From assembly GCF_902459775.1 (NCBI RefSeq), contig NZ_CABPSQ010000002.1, positions 1,054,001 to 1,118,000 on the forward strand: a stretch of 64,000 nucleotides of DNA, given 5' to 3'. A model generated the notes under the pieces. The model saw only the letters and a list, made by a program, of their open reading frames with translations, was not told the DNA's origin and searched no databases. The translations under genes and the position numbers were made by a program. This stretch comes from Pandoraea captiosa (GTDB lineage: Bacteria > Pseudomonadota > Gammaproteobacteria > Burkholderiales > Burkholderiaceae). Shown here in pieces: positions 42,061-51,113 of this stretch; the first letter of the stretch is position 1, and every line of letters begins with the position of its first letter.

Positions 42061-43599
42061 ATGAGTCCGTTCAGAAGCGCACCCACCCCGTTCGCACTTG
42101 CCTCGGTCGCCGCGCTTGCCATTTGCGCGATAGTGACTACCCCCGCCGCTCGGGCACAGAACGCACGCTATCAGCCGCTGGTGGATGCACCCTTCGAAAA
42201 GGACTACCCCACCCCGAGCACGTCGCGCACGCTCCAGGACGAGTTTATTTTTCAACGTGCAACGCAGTCTTACTTGTGGGCGCTTCCCGCCGTGAATATG
42301 TGGGCGATGAAAGAAGGCTCAGAGAAGACATTCGGGGCGGGCTATAACGTGCTGCCCGTATGGAAAGAGCGGATCAAGGCGTCCACACAGGTCACGACGC
42401 CAAATTCCGATGTCGTCTACGCGATGGGGTATCTCGATTTGCACAAGGACGGTCCGCTCGTGGTCGAAGTGCCGCCGGGGGTGCAGGGCATATTCGACGA
42501 TTTTTTCCAGCGCCCGTTGGAAGGTCCGACGATTCAGGGGCACACGTGGACCGGAGATGTCGGCTTTGCCGGCCCCGACAAAGGTAAAGGCGGTGTCTAT
42601 GTGCTCCTGCCGCCGGACTTCAAGGGAGAGCCGGCCGGTTTGCCCAAGGGGGCGTTCGTCTATCGTTCTCGCACGTACAACGTCTTCCTGTTCTGGCGTG
42701 CATTCTTCTCCGATCCGCTGGATCTCTCAAAGCCCAATGCCGAGATCAGCGCCACGCGCGTTTATCCCCTCGGCAAGAAGGCGAGTGCGAAACCGATGCA
42801 GTTTCCCAACGCAAATCAGACACCCGCAAATCTGCTCTTCCCACGGGATGTGACCTACTTTGACATGCTTTCGCGCCTGATCGAGAGCGAGCATGTCGAC
42901 ACAGCGGACCTCGACATGCGGGGTTTCCTGCATAGCATCGGAATCGAGAAAGGCCGACCGTTCAACCCGACGCCGGAGAGACGTGCGCTGCTGGAGCAGG
43001 CCGCACAGACAGCGTTCAAGATGAGCAAGGTCATCATGGTGGACATGGTGCCGAACGAGCCCGGAAGCCGGTATTACCCCGACCGTCAGTGGATCAATGT
43101 GTTTGCGGGCGAGAACACGGCCTTTCAGGCGGGTGGCAAGTTCACGAACCTTGAGCAGCGTACCGGGTTCTTCACGAGCGCCTATTCCGCGAGCCCGGGC
43201 ATGGTCGTCAATATCGTTGATGCCGGCGCCAAATATCCCGTTACGTTTCGCGACAAGGACGGAAATTTCCTCGATGGCGGTAACACCTACCGGCTGCATC
43301 TGCCGCCCAACATTCCAGCGAAGAACTTCTGGTCTGCAACGGTCTACGATGCCACGACGGCTTCGGGTCTCGCCAACGACCAACCGTTCCCGTCGCTCAA
43401 TCAAATGGATAAGCCGCTGCAAAACGCCGACGGCTCGCTCGAGCTCTATTTCGGACCGAACGCACCTGCGGGCAAGGAAAAGAACTGGCTTCGCACGGTG
43501 CCGGGCAAGGGCTACTTCGTGATTTTCCGGCTCTATTCGCCGCAAAAAGCGTTTTTCGATCAGACATGGAAGCCGGACGACATTGTGAAAACGAACTAG
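42061..43599 (+). CDS. Exported DUF1254/DUF1214 protein
   Basis: 512 residues, paralogous to the divergent neighbour but with a Sec-type signal peptide (ASVAALAICAIVTTPAARAQ) in place of the Tat motif. The DUF1254 domain starts near 63 (QRATQSYLWALPAVNMWAMKEGSE), with TTPNSDVVYAMGYLDLHKDGP near 117. The DUF1214 domain starts near 380 and includes GNTYRLHLPPNIPAKNFWSATVYD and GSLELYFGPNAPAGKEKNWL. ATG 42061 follows GGAGCCACTTTC. A DUF4239-like membrane protein gene follows 68 bp later. Function unknown. Confidence 0.86.
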   Translation: MSPFRSAPTPFALASVAALAICAIVTTPAARAQNARYQPLVDAPFEKDYPTPSTSRTLQDEFIFQRATQSYLWALPAVNMWAMKEGSEKTFGAGYNVLPVWKERIKASTQVTTPNSDVVYAMGYLDLHKDGPLVVEVPPGVQGIFDDFFQRPLEGPTIQGHTWTGDVGFAGPDKGKGGVYVLLPPDFKGEPAGLPKGAFVYRSRTYNVFLFWRAFFSDPLDLSKPNAEISATRVYPLGKKASAKPMQFPNANQTPANLLFPRDVTYFDMLSRLIESEHVDTADLDMRGFLHSIGIEKGRPFNPTPERRALLEQAAQTAFKMSKVIMVDMVPNEPGSRYYPDRQWINVFAGENTAFQAGGKFTNLEQRTGFFTSAYSASPGMVVNIVDAGAKYPVTFRDKDGNFLDGGNTYRLHLPPNIPAKNFWSATVYDATTASGLANDQPFPSLNQMDKPLQNADGSLELYFGPNAPAGKEKNWLRTVPGKGYFVIFRLYSPQKAFFDQTWKPDDIVKTN

Positions 43600-43667
43600 C
43601 GCGATAGCGACCGGGCGGTAGTCGGTCGACATGGTGCTGCACCGAACCGAAGCTCTCGGACGTTGAC

Positions 43668-44435
43668 ATGACACAACTCGTGCACCACCCCGCATACCTT
43701 TTTGTCATTCTGATCGTGCTGCTCTCGTTGGCCGCGACGATGGGCGCCGTGGTCCTGCAGCGCGCCATTCCCATATCGGACGACGCCCGGGAGAACTACA
43801 CCGTCGTCCAGGGCGCGACGCTCACGTTGCTCGCATTGCTCATTGGTTTCACGCTCTCGATGGCCGTGACCCGATACGACCAGAGAAAGAACTTCGAGGA
43901 AGAGGAGGCAAACGCGATCGGCACGCAGTATCTTCGTGCCGACCTCCTTGGCGAGCCAAGGTCCGGTGAGCTGAAACGCTTGCTGCGAGACTATGTGACC
44001 CTGCGCATCGAGTTCTACAGGACACGTGATTCGGACCAGCTCGACGTCATAGACGCGAGGACTGCAGACCTCCAGACGCAGTTGTGGAACCAAGTGCGAG
44101 CGTCCGCCGCCGCACAGCCCAATCCCATCGTGGCGCTCGCAGTCGTCGGCGTGAACGATGTCATCAACACACAAGGCTACACGCAGGCCGCGTGGCTAAA
44201 TCGGGTTCCGGTGTCTGCGTGGGGACTCATGATCGCCATTGCCTTCTTCGGCAATCTGATGCAGGGGTATGGTTCGCGCGGCGTCTCCGGTCGTCGCGTT
44301 CTCTTGTTCGTGCTACCTGTCACATTGTCGCTTTCCCTTTCCCTCATCGCTGACATCGACAGTCCGCGTGGCGGGCTGATTCGTGTCGTGCCTCAGAACC
44401 TGATCAACTTGCAGCAATCGTTACCGTCGAATTAG
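43668..44435 (+). CDS. DUF4239-like (bestrophin-like) membrane protein
   Basis: 255 residues. The first two hydrophobic helices are near 10-28 and 46-66, then a charged cytoplasmic stretch of about 110 residues (YDQRKNFEEEEANAIGTQYLRADLL near 70-95), then two more helices near 183-200 and 211-228. The layout and the EEANAIGT motif resemble DUF4239 bestrophin-like proteins, which are thought to be channels, though I cannot show this. ATG 43668 lies 68 bp after the DUF1254 gene and may be co-transcribed with it. Confidence 0.72.
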   Translation: MTQLVHHPAYLFVILIVLLSLAATMGAVVLQRAIPISDDARENYTVVQGATLTLLALLIGFTLSMAVTRYDQRKNFEEEEANAIGTQYLRADLLGEPRSGELKRLLRDYVTLRIEFYRTRDSDQLDVIDARTADLQTQLWNQVRASAAAQPNPIVALAVVGVNDVINTQGYTQAAWLNRVPVSAWGLMIAIAFFGNLMQGYGSRGVSGRRVLLFVLPVTLSLSLSLIADIDSPRGGLIRVVPQNLINLQQSLPSN

Positions 44436-44548
44436 GTCTCGGCAGGACGGTTCTCGCCACGGGCGTCTCGCGCAGCGACCGCCTTCACACGATTTGGCAT
44501 GCGCCGTCCTCAATGACTACTCAATGACTACGCAGCTAACGTGCTAAA

Positions 44549-44572
44549 ATCGTTGACTGATCAAACATTGAT
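44549..44572. promoter_or_regulatory. Candidate MarR operator before the exporter gene
   Basis: The 24-base element follows the symmetric pattern ATC-nn-TG-nn-TGATCA-nn-CA-nn-GAT, with 16 of 24 positions in dyad symmetry around TGATCA. It ends 11 bp before the start codon of the exporter. MarR repressors usually bind such imperfect palindromes of about 20 bases over the promoter of their exporter operon, and here the MarR gene is the second gene. Confidence 0.55.
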
Positions 44573-44583
44573 CCGTCCAAAAA

Positions 44584-46179
44584 ATGGCTCCTAGTCCCAG
44601 TACCCCCCATTCGGCGGGGCAGGTGTTGCCGTTCCGGCAGTCGCTCGTGGCGATGCTCGGCCTTTGTTTCTGCACGATGCTCGTGGCCCTCGATCAGACG
44701 GTCGTCGGCACGGCGCTGCCGACGATCGTCGCGGAGTTGAAAGGCTTCGAGTATTACGCCTGGGTCGCGACGTCGTATCTCCTCACCTCGGTCATTACCG
44801 TCCCCATCTTCGGGCGACTCGGTGATTTCTACGGCCGCAAACGCTTCGTCCTGGCGGCGATCATCGTCTTCACTGCGGCGTCCGTGCTTTGCGGCGCGGC
44901 GAACAGCATGCCGTTCCTCGTGGTCGCCCGCGCATTACAAGGCATCGGCGGTGGCATGCTGGTCGGCACCGCGTTCGCGTGCGTGCCCGAACTGTTCCCC
45001 GACCCGCACGTGCGCTTGCGCTGGCAAGTGCTGCTGAGTTCCGCGTTCGGGATCGCAAACGCCATCGGCCCCTCGCTCGGCGGTTTCCTTACCGAAGCCT
45101 ACGGTTGGCGCTCGGTGTTTTACGTCAACCTTCCCGTCGGCCTGCTCGGTCTCTGGTTCGTGGCACGCCACTTGCCGCACATGCGCGCCGAGGAGCACAG
45201 CAAGGCCAGTATCGACTGGCTCGGGGCCTTGCTCATTACGGCCGCACTGGGCAGCTTGCAGATGCTCGTCGAATGGCTGCCGGCGGACGGTCTCTCGCGC
45301 GGTGTCGCTACGCTCGGCGTATTGCTCGTCGTCTCGTCGCTCGCCCTTTACTGGTGGGAGAAGCGCACGTCGCATCCGATCCTGCCCTTCGAGATGTTTC
45401 GCGACAAATCGCTCGCGCCGCTGTTCGTACTTTCGGTATTCGCCGGGTTTTCGATGTTTGGATTGCTTTTCTACGCCCCGCTTTTGTTGCAGGGCGGCTT
45501 CGGGCTTTCACCGCGCGAGACCGGGCTGCTGATTACGCCGCTGGTGGTATGTATCACCGTGGGCAGTATCTTGAACGGCCGTCTGATCACGCGATTGCGC
45601 AAGCCTAACGTGATGCTCTATCTGGGCTTCCTGCTGCTCGCGCTGGCCTGCGCGGGCGTGATTACCACGCATCGCGGCACGCCGCACTGGCTGATTGCGT
45701 CGTATATGTTCGTTGCCGGTCTCGGCCTGGGCTTCGTCATGCCGAATCTCACCGTCTTTGCGCAGGAAGTGGCCGGACGCGCGCATCTGGGCATTGCCAC
45801 CGCGCTCATGCAATCGCTGCGCATGATCGGCGGCATGCTCGGCACCGCCATCGTCGGCACGCTCGTGAATCACAGCTACACGGGGCGTGTCACCGATGCC
45901 CTCGCGGCGAATGAAGGCGCGCGCTGGACGTCGCAACTCTCCGATCCTCAGATGCTCGTCAATGTTCAGGCCCAGAACGATTTCCTGATGACGCTCGCGC
46001 ATATGGGACAGAACGGCGCGCTCTTCATCGAGGCGGCGCGCTCGTCGCTGGTCGCCGCGATTCACAATGGGCAGATGGTGTCGCTCGCGGCGGCGCTCGC
46101 CGGCTTGTGGTTCGTCAGACGCGTACCGCTCATTCGGCTCACGCGCGGCGTGAAGCCGCAACCGCCGGCAGGGGAGTGA
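44584..46179 (+). CDS. DHA2-family MFS multidrug exporter
   Basis: 531 residues, fourteen-helix drug:proton antiporter of the EmrB/QacA group in the inner membrane. Helix 1 carries the family motif VALDQTVVGTALPTIVAEL near 35-53. The GRLGDFYGRKRFVL loop is motif A, and the helix-5 region GPSLGGFLTEAYGWRSVFYVNLPVG near 161-185 is motif C-like. ATG 44584 has no clear Shine-Dalgarno, only an A-rich leader. It is followed after 4 bp by a MarR regulator gene, and the operator candidate at 44549 suggests repression by it. Substrates unknown. Confidence 0.88.
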   Translation: MAPSPSTPHSAGQVLPFRQSLVAMLGLCFCTMLVALDQTVVGTALPTIVAELKGFEYYAWVATSYLLTSVITVPIFGRLGDFYGRKRFVLAAIIVFTAASVLCGAANSMPFLVVARALQGIGGGMLVGTAFACVPELFPDPHVRLRWQVLLSSAFGIANAIGPSLGGFLTEAYGWRSVFYVNLPVGLLGLWFVARHLPHMRAEEHSKASIDWLGALLITAALGSLQMLVEWLPADGLSRGVATLGVLLVVSSLALYWWEKRTSHPILPFEMFRDKSLAPLFVLSVFAGFSMFGLLFYAPLLLQGGFGLSPRETGLLITPLVVCITVGSILNGRLITRLRKPNVMLYLGFLLLALACAGVITTHRGTPHWLIASYMFVAGLGLGFVMPNLTVFAQEVAGRAHLGIATALMQSLRMIGGMLGTAIVGTLVNHSYTGRVTDALAANEGARWTSQLSDPQMLVNVQAQNDFLMTLAHMGQNGALFIEAARSSLVAAIHNGQMVSLAAALAGLWFVRRVPLIRLTRGVKPQPPAGE

Positions 46180-46183
46180 GACG

Positions 46184-46813
46184 ATGTCCACACCGCTCAA
46201 ACGTAACGTCATCCAGCAACTCAGCCTGACGTATCGCGCGATGATGCTCGCATTCGATGCGCAGGTCGGACACCCGCTGCCACGCTGGCGGATCATTCTC
46301 GCGCTCGCCGAGCGCGGCACGTGTTCGCAGAAGTTTCTCGCCGAACATTGCCGACTCGATCCGGCCTCGCTCACGCGTCAGTTGCAATCGATGGAAGCCC
46401 TCGGATGGCTCACGCGCGCGACCGACCCCAACGATAACCGTCTGACGAACGTCACATTGACCGAGGCTGGCATGGCCGTGCACGACGAAGCGACGCCGCG
46501 CCGTCAGGCGTTTTTCGACGAGACGCTCGAAGGCATGACGCCGGACGAAATCGCCACGCTGGAGAGCGCGCTGACGCATCTGGAGGCGCAATTCAAGTCG
46601 GTGGCCTCCAGGGCGAAGGCCGGGGCGTCTCAGGCGGCCGACGGGAAGACCGTCGGCGGTGATGGTGCCCATGGCGCCGAGGGCGTCGATGGCGTCGATC
46701 GCGAGCGCAGAGAGGCAAAGAAGCGCGCGCGGGGTGAGGTCGGCGGCACTGCCGCTGAACTCACTCCCGCTCCTGCGCCTACGCGCAAACGGACACCGCG
46801 AAATCCGGCGTAG
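46184..46813 (+). CDS. MarR-family regulator with basic C-terminal tail
   Basis: 209 residues. The winged helix domain spans about 30-110, with FLAEHCRLDPASLTRQLQSMEALGWLTRATDPNDNRLTNVTLTEAG as the recognition and wing region (about 50-95). The last 60 residues are an unusual low-complexity Ala/Gly/Lys/Arg tail (VGGDGAHGAEGVDGVD, then KRARGE and TRKRTPRNPA) that MarR proteins normally lack. The tail might come from repeat expansion. ATG 46184 follows GGGGAGTGAG, 4 bp after the exporter gene. Confidence 0.86.
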   Translation: MSTPLKRNVIQQLSLTYRAMMLAFDAQVGHPLPRWRIILALAERGTCSQKFLAEHCRLDPASLTRQLQSMEALGWLTRATDPNDNRLTNVTLTEAGMAVHDEATPRRQAFFDETLEGMTPDEIATLESALTHLEAQFKSVASRAKAGASQAADGKTVGGDGAHGAEGVDGVDRERREAKKRARGEVGGTAAELTPAPAPTRKRTPRNPA

Positions 46814-46820
46814 TCGCTCG

Positions 46821-48092
46821 TCAGAAGAACGTCTGCACGATCTCGACGACGTTGTAATCACCATCGACGACCGGCAAATGACGCCACTTGTCGAACGTGA
46901 GGCACGGATGCGAAATGTCGAACGCGATCATGTCGCCCACGCGAATGTCGTCGCCCGGCGCGATGCGCAGGTACGCATGCTGATCCATCATGCCGGTGAC
47001 TTCCCAGTGCTCGGGGGTTGGCGTCGGGTGCTGGCTCTGGCCGGGACGAAACTGCTGCGCCGGCGCCGGCATGCCCGCATCGAACGCCGCATCGCGCTTG
47101 CCAAGCGCAATGATCGCGCGCTCCGGTTCCGGAATCGATTGCACGTACGCCCACAGTTGCAGCGCCGGTTGAAGTTGCGAGCGCATCTGCTTCGCGATCG
47201 GATTGCGCGTGGCGATCTGCGCCTGCGCGGCCTTGTAGATGCCCACGTCGTGCGTCAGATAGCAGCCCGGACGTAACACGACGTCGAGCGGCGCCCCCGC
47301 ATCCTTGTGCGCGAATTCGTCGGCGACGACGTCGTACCACGCCGATCCCGCCCCCGAGAGCACGGCCGGGGAGCGCTCGATGCGCCCCGCAGCGACCAAC
47401 TCACGTGTCACGCTCACCGCGCGTTGCAGGAATGCACGAATGTCGGCTTCGGTGCTGAGCACGCCCTCATAGACTTCCACGCCGGCCAGCTTGACCGCAT
47501 CGCGGTATTGCGAAAGTGCGTCGAGCACCGCCTGCTGTTGCGCCGCGTCGCGCACACCGGTGCGCCCGCCCGTTACGCCCAGCTCGATGAGCACCTGTAT
47601 CGTCTGGCCGCGCGCGCGGAAGAACTCACCCAGGTGCGCCACGGCATCGGCGGAGTCCACCAGACAAAAGAATTCGAAACCGGGGTCCTTCAGCAAGTCG
47701 GCGATCATCGCCATGTTGCGCTTGCCGACGAGTTGGTTCGCCATGAGCACGCGTCGTACGCCATGGTGATACGCGGCGAAGGTCTGCTGCGCCGTGGCGA
47801 GCGTAATGCCCCACGCGCCGCCGTCGAGCTGACGGCGGAACAGCTTCGGGGCCATCGTCGTCTTGCCGTGCGGGGCGAGTTTCACGCCGTACTCGTGCAC
47901 GAAGCGCTGCATCCACGCCAGGTTGTGACGGATCTTGTCCTCATACAGCACCGCCGTGGGCAAGCTCAGGTCTTCGTTGAGCAGATTCCAGCCCAGACCG
48001 GTTGTCGCCGACGGCGCAAGCGGGGCCTCCAGCGCACCCAGACCCTTGTTGAGGGTATCGATCATGCCGTGCTGATAGTTTGTATCACTCAT
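46821..48092 (-). CDS. Amino acid deaminase / D-threonine-aldolase-like PLP enzyme
   Basis: 423 residues, fold-type-III PLP enzyme with an alanine-racemase-like N-terminal barrel. The cofactor lysine is probably the one in KLAPHGKTTMAPK near residue 77. Supporting segments are QVLIELGVTGGRTGVRD near 165 and VLRPGCYLTHDVGIY near 271. The C-terminal D-serine-dehydratase-like domain has HAYLRIAPGDDIRVGDMIAFDISHPCLTFDKW, where His and Cys bind zinc in that family. It is divergent from the RpiR/deacylase/RidA genes, which fits a D-amino-acid catabolic role: the deacylase releases D-amino acids and this enzyme removes the amino group, with RidA clearing imines. Confidence 0.82.
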   Translation of the reverse strand: MSDTNYQHGMIDTLNKGLGALEAPLAPSATTGLGWNLLNEDLSLPTAVLYEDKIRHNLAWMQRFVHEYGVKLAPHGKTTMAPKLFRRQLDGGAWGITLATAQQTFAAYHHGVRRVLMANQLVGKRNMAMIADLLKDPGFEFFCLVDSADAVAHLGEFFRARGQTIQVLIELGVTGGRTGVRDAAQQQAVLDALSQYRDAVKLAGVEVYEGVLSTEADIRAFLQRAVSVTRELVAAGRIERSPAVLSGAGSAWYDVVADEFAHKDAGAPLDVVLRPGCYLTHDVGIYKAAQAQIATRNPIAKQMRSQLQPALQLWAYVQSIPEPERAIIALGKRDAAFDAGMPAPAQQFRPGQSQHPTPTPEHWEVTGMMDQHAYLRIAPGDDIRVGDMIAFDISHPCLTFDKWRHLPVVDGDYNVVEIVQTFF

Positions 48093-48172
48093 TGGGAATC
48101 CTCCAAGGTTCAGTGCGCCGACGACGGCCGGATGACGCCTATAATAGCGTTTAATTACCAGCGTTTGACAGA

Positions 48173-48191
48173 TTTGTTATAAAGTAACAAA
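48173..48191. promoter_or_regulatory. Candidate RpiR operator
   Basis: TTTGTTA (48173-48179) / TAACAAA (48185-48191), a perfect 7-bp inverted repeat around TAAAG, directly downstream of a TTGACA at 48165-48170. It lies in the 163-bp gap between the deaminase gene and the RpiR gene, and is unusually AT-rich. It would suit a regulator acting on both divergent units. Confidence 0.5.
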
Positions 48192-48255
48192 AATCGTCGA
48201 ACGACTTTCAGAAATCGCTTAATCGGCGCATCGTGACGCCGTACAGACCGGAGAT

Positions 48256-49137
48256 ATGGCCGAGACCTTCGATATCGTGACGCGCGTTGCCGAACGCAGC
48301 GACGTCCTCAGTCAGGCAGAACGCAAAGTCGCTCAGGTGGTGCTGGAGGACGTTGCGGGGGCGGCGGCGGCGTCGATCAACGTGCTTGCCGAGCGTGCCG
48401 GTGTGAGCGAAGCCAGCGTAACGCGCTTTGCCAAGGCGATGGGCTGCCGCGACGTGCGCGATCTCAAACTGCGACTGGCGCAGGCAGCCGTCGTGGGGCA
48501 GCGGTTTCTCGGCGCGAGTGCCGCCAACGCCCAGGACGGCGCGGTCGAATCCATCGACCGGATCGCCGACGATATCCAGACGACGCTGCAAGTGCATCGC
48601 GGTCTCATCAAGCCGGAGACGGTGCGACGCGCGGCCACGCGCCTGCTCTCGGCGCGCATGATCTACGCGTTCGGTATGGGCGGCGGCTCGTCGCTCATGG
48701 CAGACGAAGCGCGTTACCGGCTCGTGCGTCTGGGGCGACCCGTGGCGAGCTATCAGGACGCCGTGCTCGCCCGCATGGTGGCCGGGACCCTGGGGCGCGA
48801 CGATGTCGTGCTCGCCTTCTCGGTGAGCGGTAACACCCCGGAGCTGGTGTCCGCGTGCGAAATCGCGCGGGAATATGGCGCACAGGTGGTGGCCGTTACG
48901 GCCACGGGCTCGCCGCTCGCGGCGCTGGCGGACGACGTGTTGCCGATCCGCGCGCTGGAAACGGATTTCATTTTCAAACCGTCGTCGTCGCGCTACGCGA
49001 TGCTGCTTGCAATGGATGTGCTGGCCACCGAGCTGGCGCTCCTCGCCAAGCCGCAGAGTCAGGCGCTATTGCGACGCATCAAGTACGTGCTCGACACGCA
49101 TCGGGGCGGCGGCGATCGTCAGCCTCTGGGAGACTGA
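48256..49137 (+). CDS. RpiR/MurR-family regulator with SIS domain
   Basis: 293 residues. The N-terminal HTH_6 domain (about 1-78) includes LSQAERKVAQVVLEDVAGAAAASINVLAERAGVSEASVTRFAKAMG (landmark region 19-64). The SIS sugar-isomerase-like domain (about 125-265) includes GMGGGSSLMADEARYRLVRLG and LAFSVSGNTPELVSACEIAR. RpiR proteins sense phosphosugars or amino-acid-related ligands. Being first in a run with the D-aminoacylase (one base apart) and RidA genes, it probably controls them and perhaps the divergent deaminase. Confidence 0.88.
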   Translation: MAETFDIVTRVAERSDVLSQAERKVAQVVLEDVAGAAAASINVLAERAGVSEASVTRFAKAMGCRDVRDLKLRLAQAAVVGQRFLGASAANAQDGAVESIDRIADDIQTTLQVHRGLIKPETVRRAATRLLSARMIYAFGMGGGSSLMADEARYRLVRLGRPVASYQDAVLARMVAGTLGRDDVVLAFSVSGNTPELVSACEIAREYGAQVVAVTATGSPLAALADDVLPIRALETDFIFKPSSSRYAMLLAMDVLATELALLAKPQSQALLRRIKYVLDTHRGGGDRQPLGD

Positions 49138-49138
49138 C

Positions 49139-50638
49139 ATGACTGACCGCCTCGAAAATCGCCCGGTCGCTACACTGGATACCCTGATTACCAACGTTCG
49201 TGTGGCGGACGGCTCCGGCGCGCCCATGACGGACGAGCGTTTCGACGTCGCCTTGCTCGACGGCCGGATCCACACGGTGGCGCCAGCGGGCGCACTGTCC
49301 GCCTGGCACGCGGCGCAACGCTTCGATGGTGACGGCCATGTGCTGAGCCCCGGTTTCATCGACGTGCATACGCATGACGACACCAACGTCGTTCGCGCGC
49401 CCGAGATGACGCCGAAACTCTCGCAGGGGGTGACGACGGTCGTTGTCGGTAACTGCGGCATCAGCGCGTCGCCGGTCACCCTCCAAGGCGATCCGCCCGA
49501 TCCGATGAACCTGCTGGGCGAGGCCGGCGCGTTTCAGTATCCGACGTTCAAGGCTTATGTCGACGCGCTCGAAAAGGCGCAGCCTGCCATCAACGTCGCG
49601 GCGCTCATTGGCCACACGGCGCTGCGCAACAACCATATGGACCGCCTCGACCGTGCCGCGACCGACGCGGAAATCGAAGGCATGCGTGCGCAGTTGCGCG
49701 AGGCGCTGTCACACGGTGCGCTGGGGTTGTCGACGGGGCTCGCCTACGCCAATGCGAATGCCGCGCCGACCGAGGAGGTGCTGGCGCTGGCCGAACCGCT
49801 CGCCGAGGCCGGCGGTTTGTACGCGACCCACCTGCGAACCGAGTTTGCCGAGATTCTCGAAGCGCTCGACGAAGCCTTCCGTATCGGTCGTCATGCCCGT
49901 GTGCCGGTGGTCGTCTCGCATCTGAAATGCGCGGGCGTCGACAACTGGGGGCGCAGCACCGAAATTCTGGCGGCGCTCGACAAGGCGCAGCGATTCCAGC
50001 CGGTTGGCTGCGACTGCTATCCGTACACGGCGAGTTCGTCGACGCTCGACCTCAAGCAGGTCACCGACGACTTCGACATTCTCGTGACGTGGTCGCAGCC
50101 GCACCCCGACCAGGGCGGCAAGCTGCTCGCGACCATCGCGGCCGACTGGGGCGTCGATCTGATGGAAGCGGCGAAGCGCCTGCAACCGGCGGGGGCTGTG
50201 TATCACTGCATGGAAGAAGACGACGTGCGACGCATCTTGCGTCATCCGGCAACGGTCGTCGGCTCTGACGGCCTGCCCAACGACCCGCTGCCGCATCCGC
50301 GCTTGTGGGGCGCTTTCCCGCGCGTGCTGGGCCGCTATAGCCGCGAGCAGGGACTCTTCCCGCTTGCGCAGGCCGTCCACAAGATGACGGGGCTGTCGGC
50401 GGAGCGCTTCGGTCTGAGCGAGCGGGGCTTCGTTCGGGAGGGTTACTGGGCCGATCTGGTGCTGTTCGATCCTGCGACCGTGGCCGACGCCGCGACCTTT
50501 ACCGATCCTATGCAGCCTGCGTACGGTATTGCGGCGGTGTGGGTCAACGGCGTGCTGTCGTGGCAGAACCGCGCGCCAACGCAGAATGCGCGCGCCGGAC
50601 GCTTCGTGCGTCGCGGCACGCCTCAGCCGGCGCTCTGA
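49139..50638 (+). CDS. N-acyl-D-amino-acid deacylase (D-aminoacylase)
   Basis: 499-residue amidohydrolase that cuts N-acyl-D-amino acids to D-amino acids and a carboxylate. The metal motif is FIDVHTHDDTNVV near 77. The conserved Cys is in VVGNCGISASPV near 104, His is in LIGHTALRN near 161, further ligands are in ATHLRTEF near 225 and VVSHLKCAG near 255, and the catalytic Asp is in VVGSDGLPNDP near 376. The ATG at 49139 starts one base after the RpiR stop with GGGAGA upstream. A longer frame to 48875 is a shadow of the regulator gene. It is followed by RidA. Confidence 0.92.
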   Translation: MTDRLENRPVATLDTLITNVRVADGSGAPMTDERFDVALLDGRIHTVAPAGALSAWHAAQRFDGDGHVLSPGFIDVHTHDDTNVVRAPEMTPKLSQGVTTVVVGNCGISASPVTLQGDPPDPMNLLGEAGAFQYPTFKAYVDALEKAQPAINVAALIGHTALRNNHMDRLDRAATDAEIEGMRAQLREALSHGALGLSTGLAYANANAAPTEEVLALAEPLAEAGGLYATHLRTEFAEILEALDEAFRIGRHARVPVVVSHLKCAGVDNWGRSTEILAALDKAQRFQPVGCDCYPYTASSSTLDLKQVTDDFDILVTWSQPHPDQGGKLLATIAADWGVDLMEAAKRLQPAGAVYHCMEEDDVRRILRHPATVVGSDGLPNDPLPHPRLWGAFPRVLGRYSREQGLFPLAQAVHKMTGLSAERFGLSERGFVREGYWADLVLFDPATVADAATFTDPMQPAYGIAAVWVNGVLSWQNRAPTQNARAGRFVRRGTPQPAL

Positions 50639-50688
50639 GCGATGCTCCGGGCCGGTGTGTTGAAATCGATTCGTTCAAAGGAGTGATG

Positions 50689-51081
50689 ATGAGCATCAAA
50701 CGATATGGCGTGGAAGGCGGGCAAGGCACGGGTGGCCAGCGCATGCCCTTCGCACGCGCAACCGAAGCGGACGGCTTCCTGTTCGTGTCGGGCCAGACCC
50801 CCATGAAGGACGGCGAAGTGATCGACGGCGGCATTGTCGCCCAGTCGCATCAGGCCATTCAGAACATGATCGCGATCCTGACGGAAGCCGGTTACGGCAC
50901 CGAGCACGTCATGCGTATCGGTGTGTGGCTCGACGACCCGCGCGACTTCGCGTCGTTCAACAAGGTGTTCAAGGAGTACTTCGGCGATCATCCGCCGGCA
51001 CGCGCCTGCGTCGTGTCGAGCATGGTCATCGACTGCAAGGTCGAAGTCGATTGCGTGGCCTACAAGAAGCCTGCGGCATAA
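50689..51081 (+). CDS. RidA/YjgF family protein
   Basis: 130 residues, trimeric RidA fold. RidA enzymes hydrolyse reactive enamine/imine intermediates made by PLP-dependent deaminases. Landmarks are ADGFLFVSGQTPMKDGE near 29 and the conserved Arg in HPPARACVVSSMVIDCKVEVDCVAYK near 100. ATG 50689 is chosen over the ATG at 50686 because AAAGGAG ends 5 bases before it. Its place after the deacylase gene and opposite a PLP deaminase fits imine clean-up during D-amino-acid catabolism. A terminator follows at 51114. Confidence 0.88.
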   Translation: MSIKRYGVEGGQGTGGQRMPFARATEADGFLFVSGQTPMKDGEVIDGGIVAQSHQAIQNMIAILTEAGYGTEHVMRIGVWLDDPRDFASFNKVFKEYFGDHPPARACVVSSMVIDCKVEVDCVAYKKPAA

Positions 51082-51113
51082 GTCGCGAGCCGGAAGGCAT
51101 AGGGCGCCTGAAG

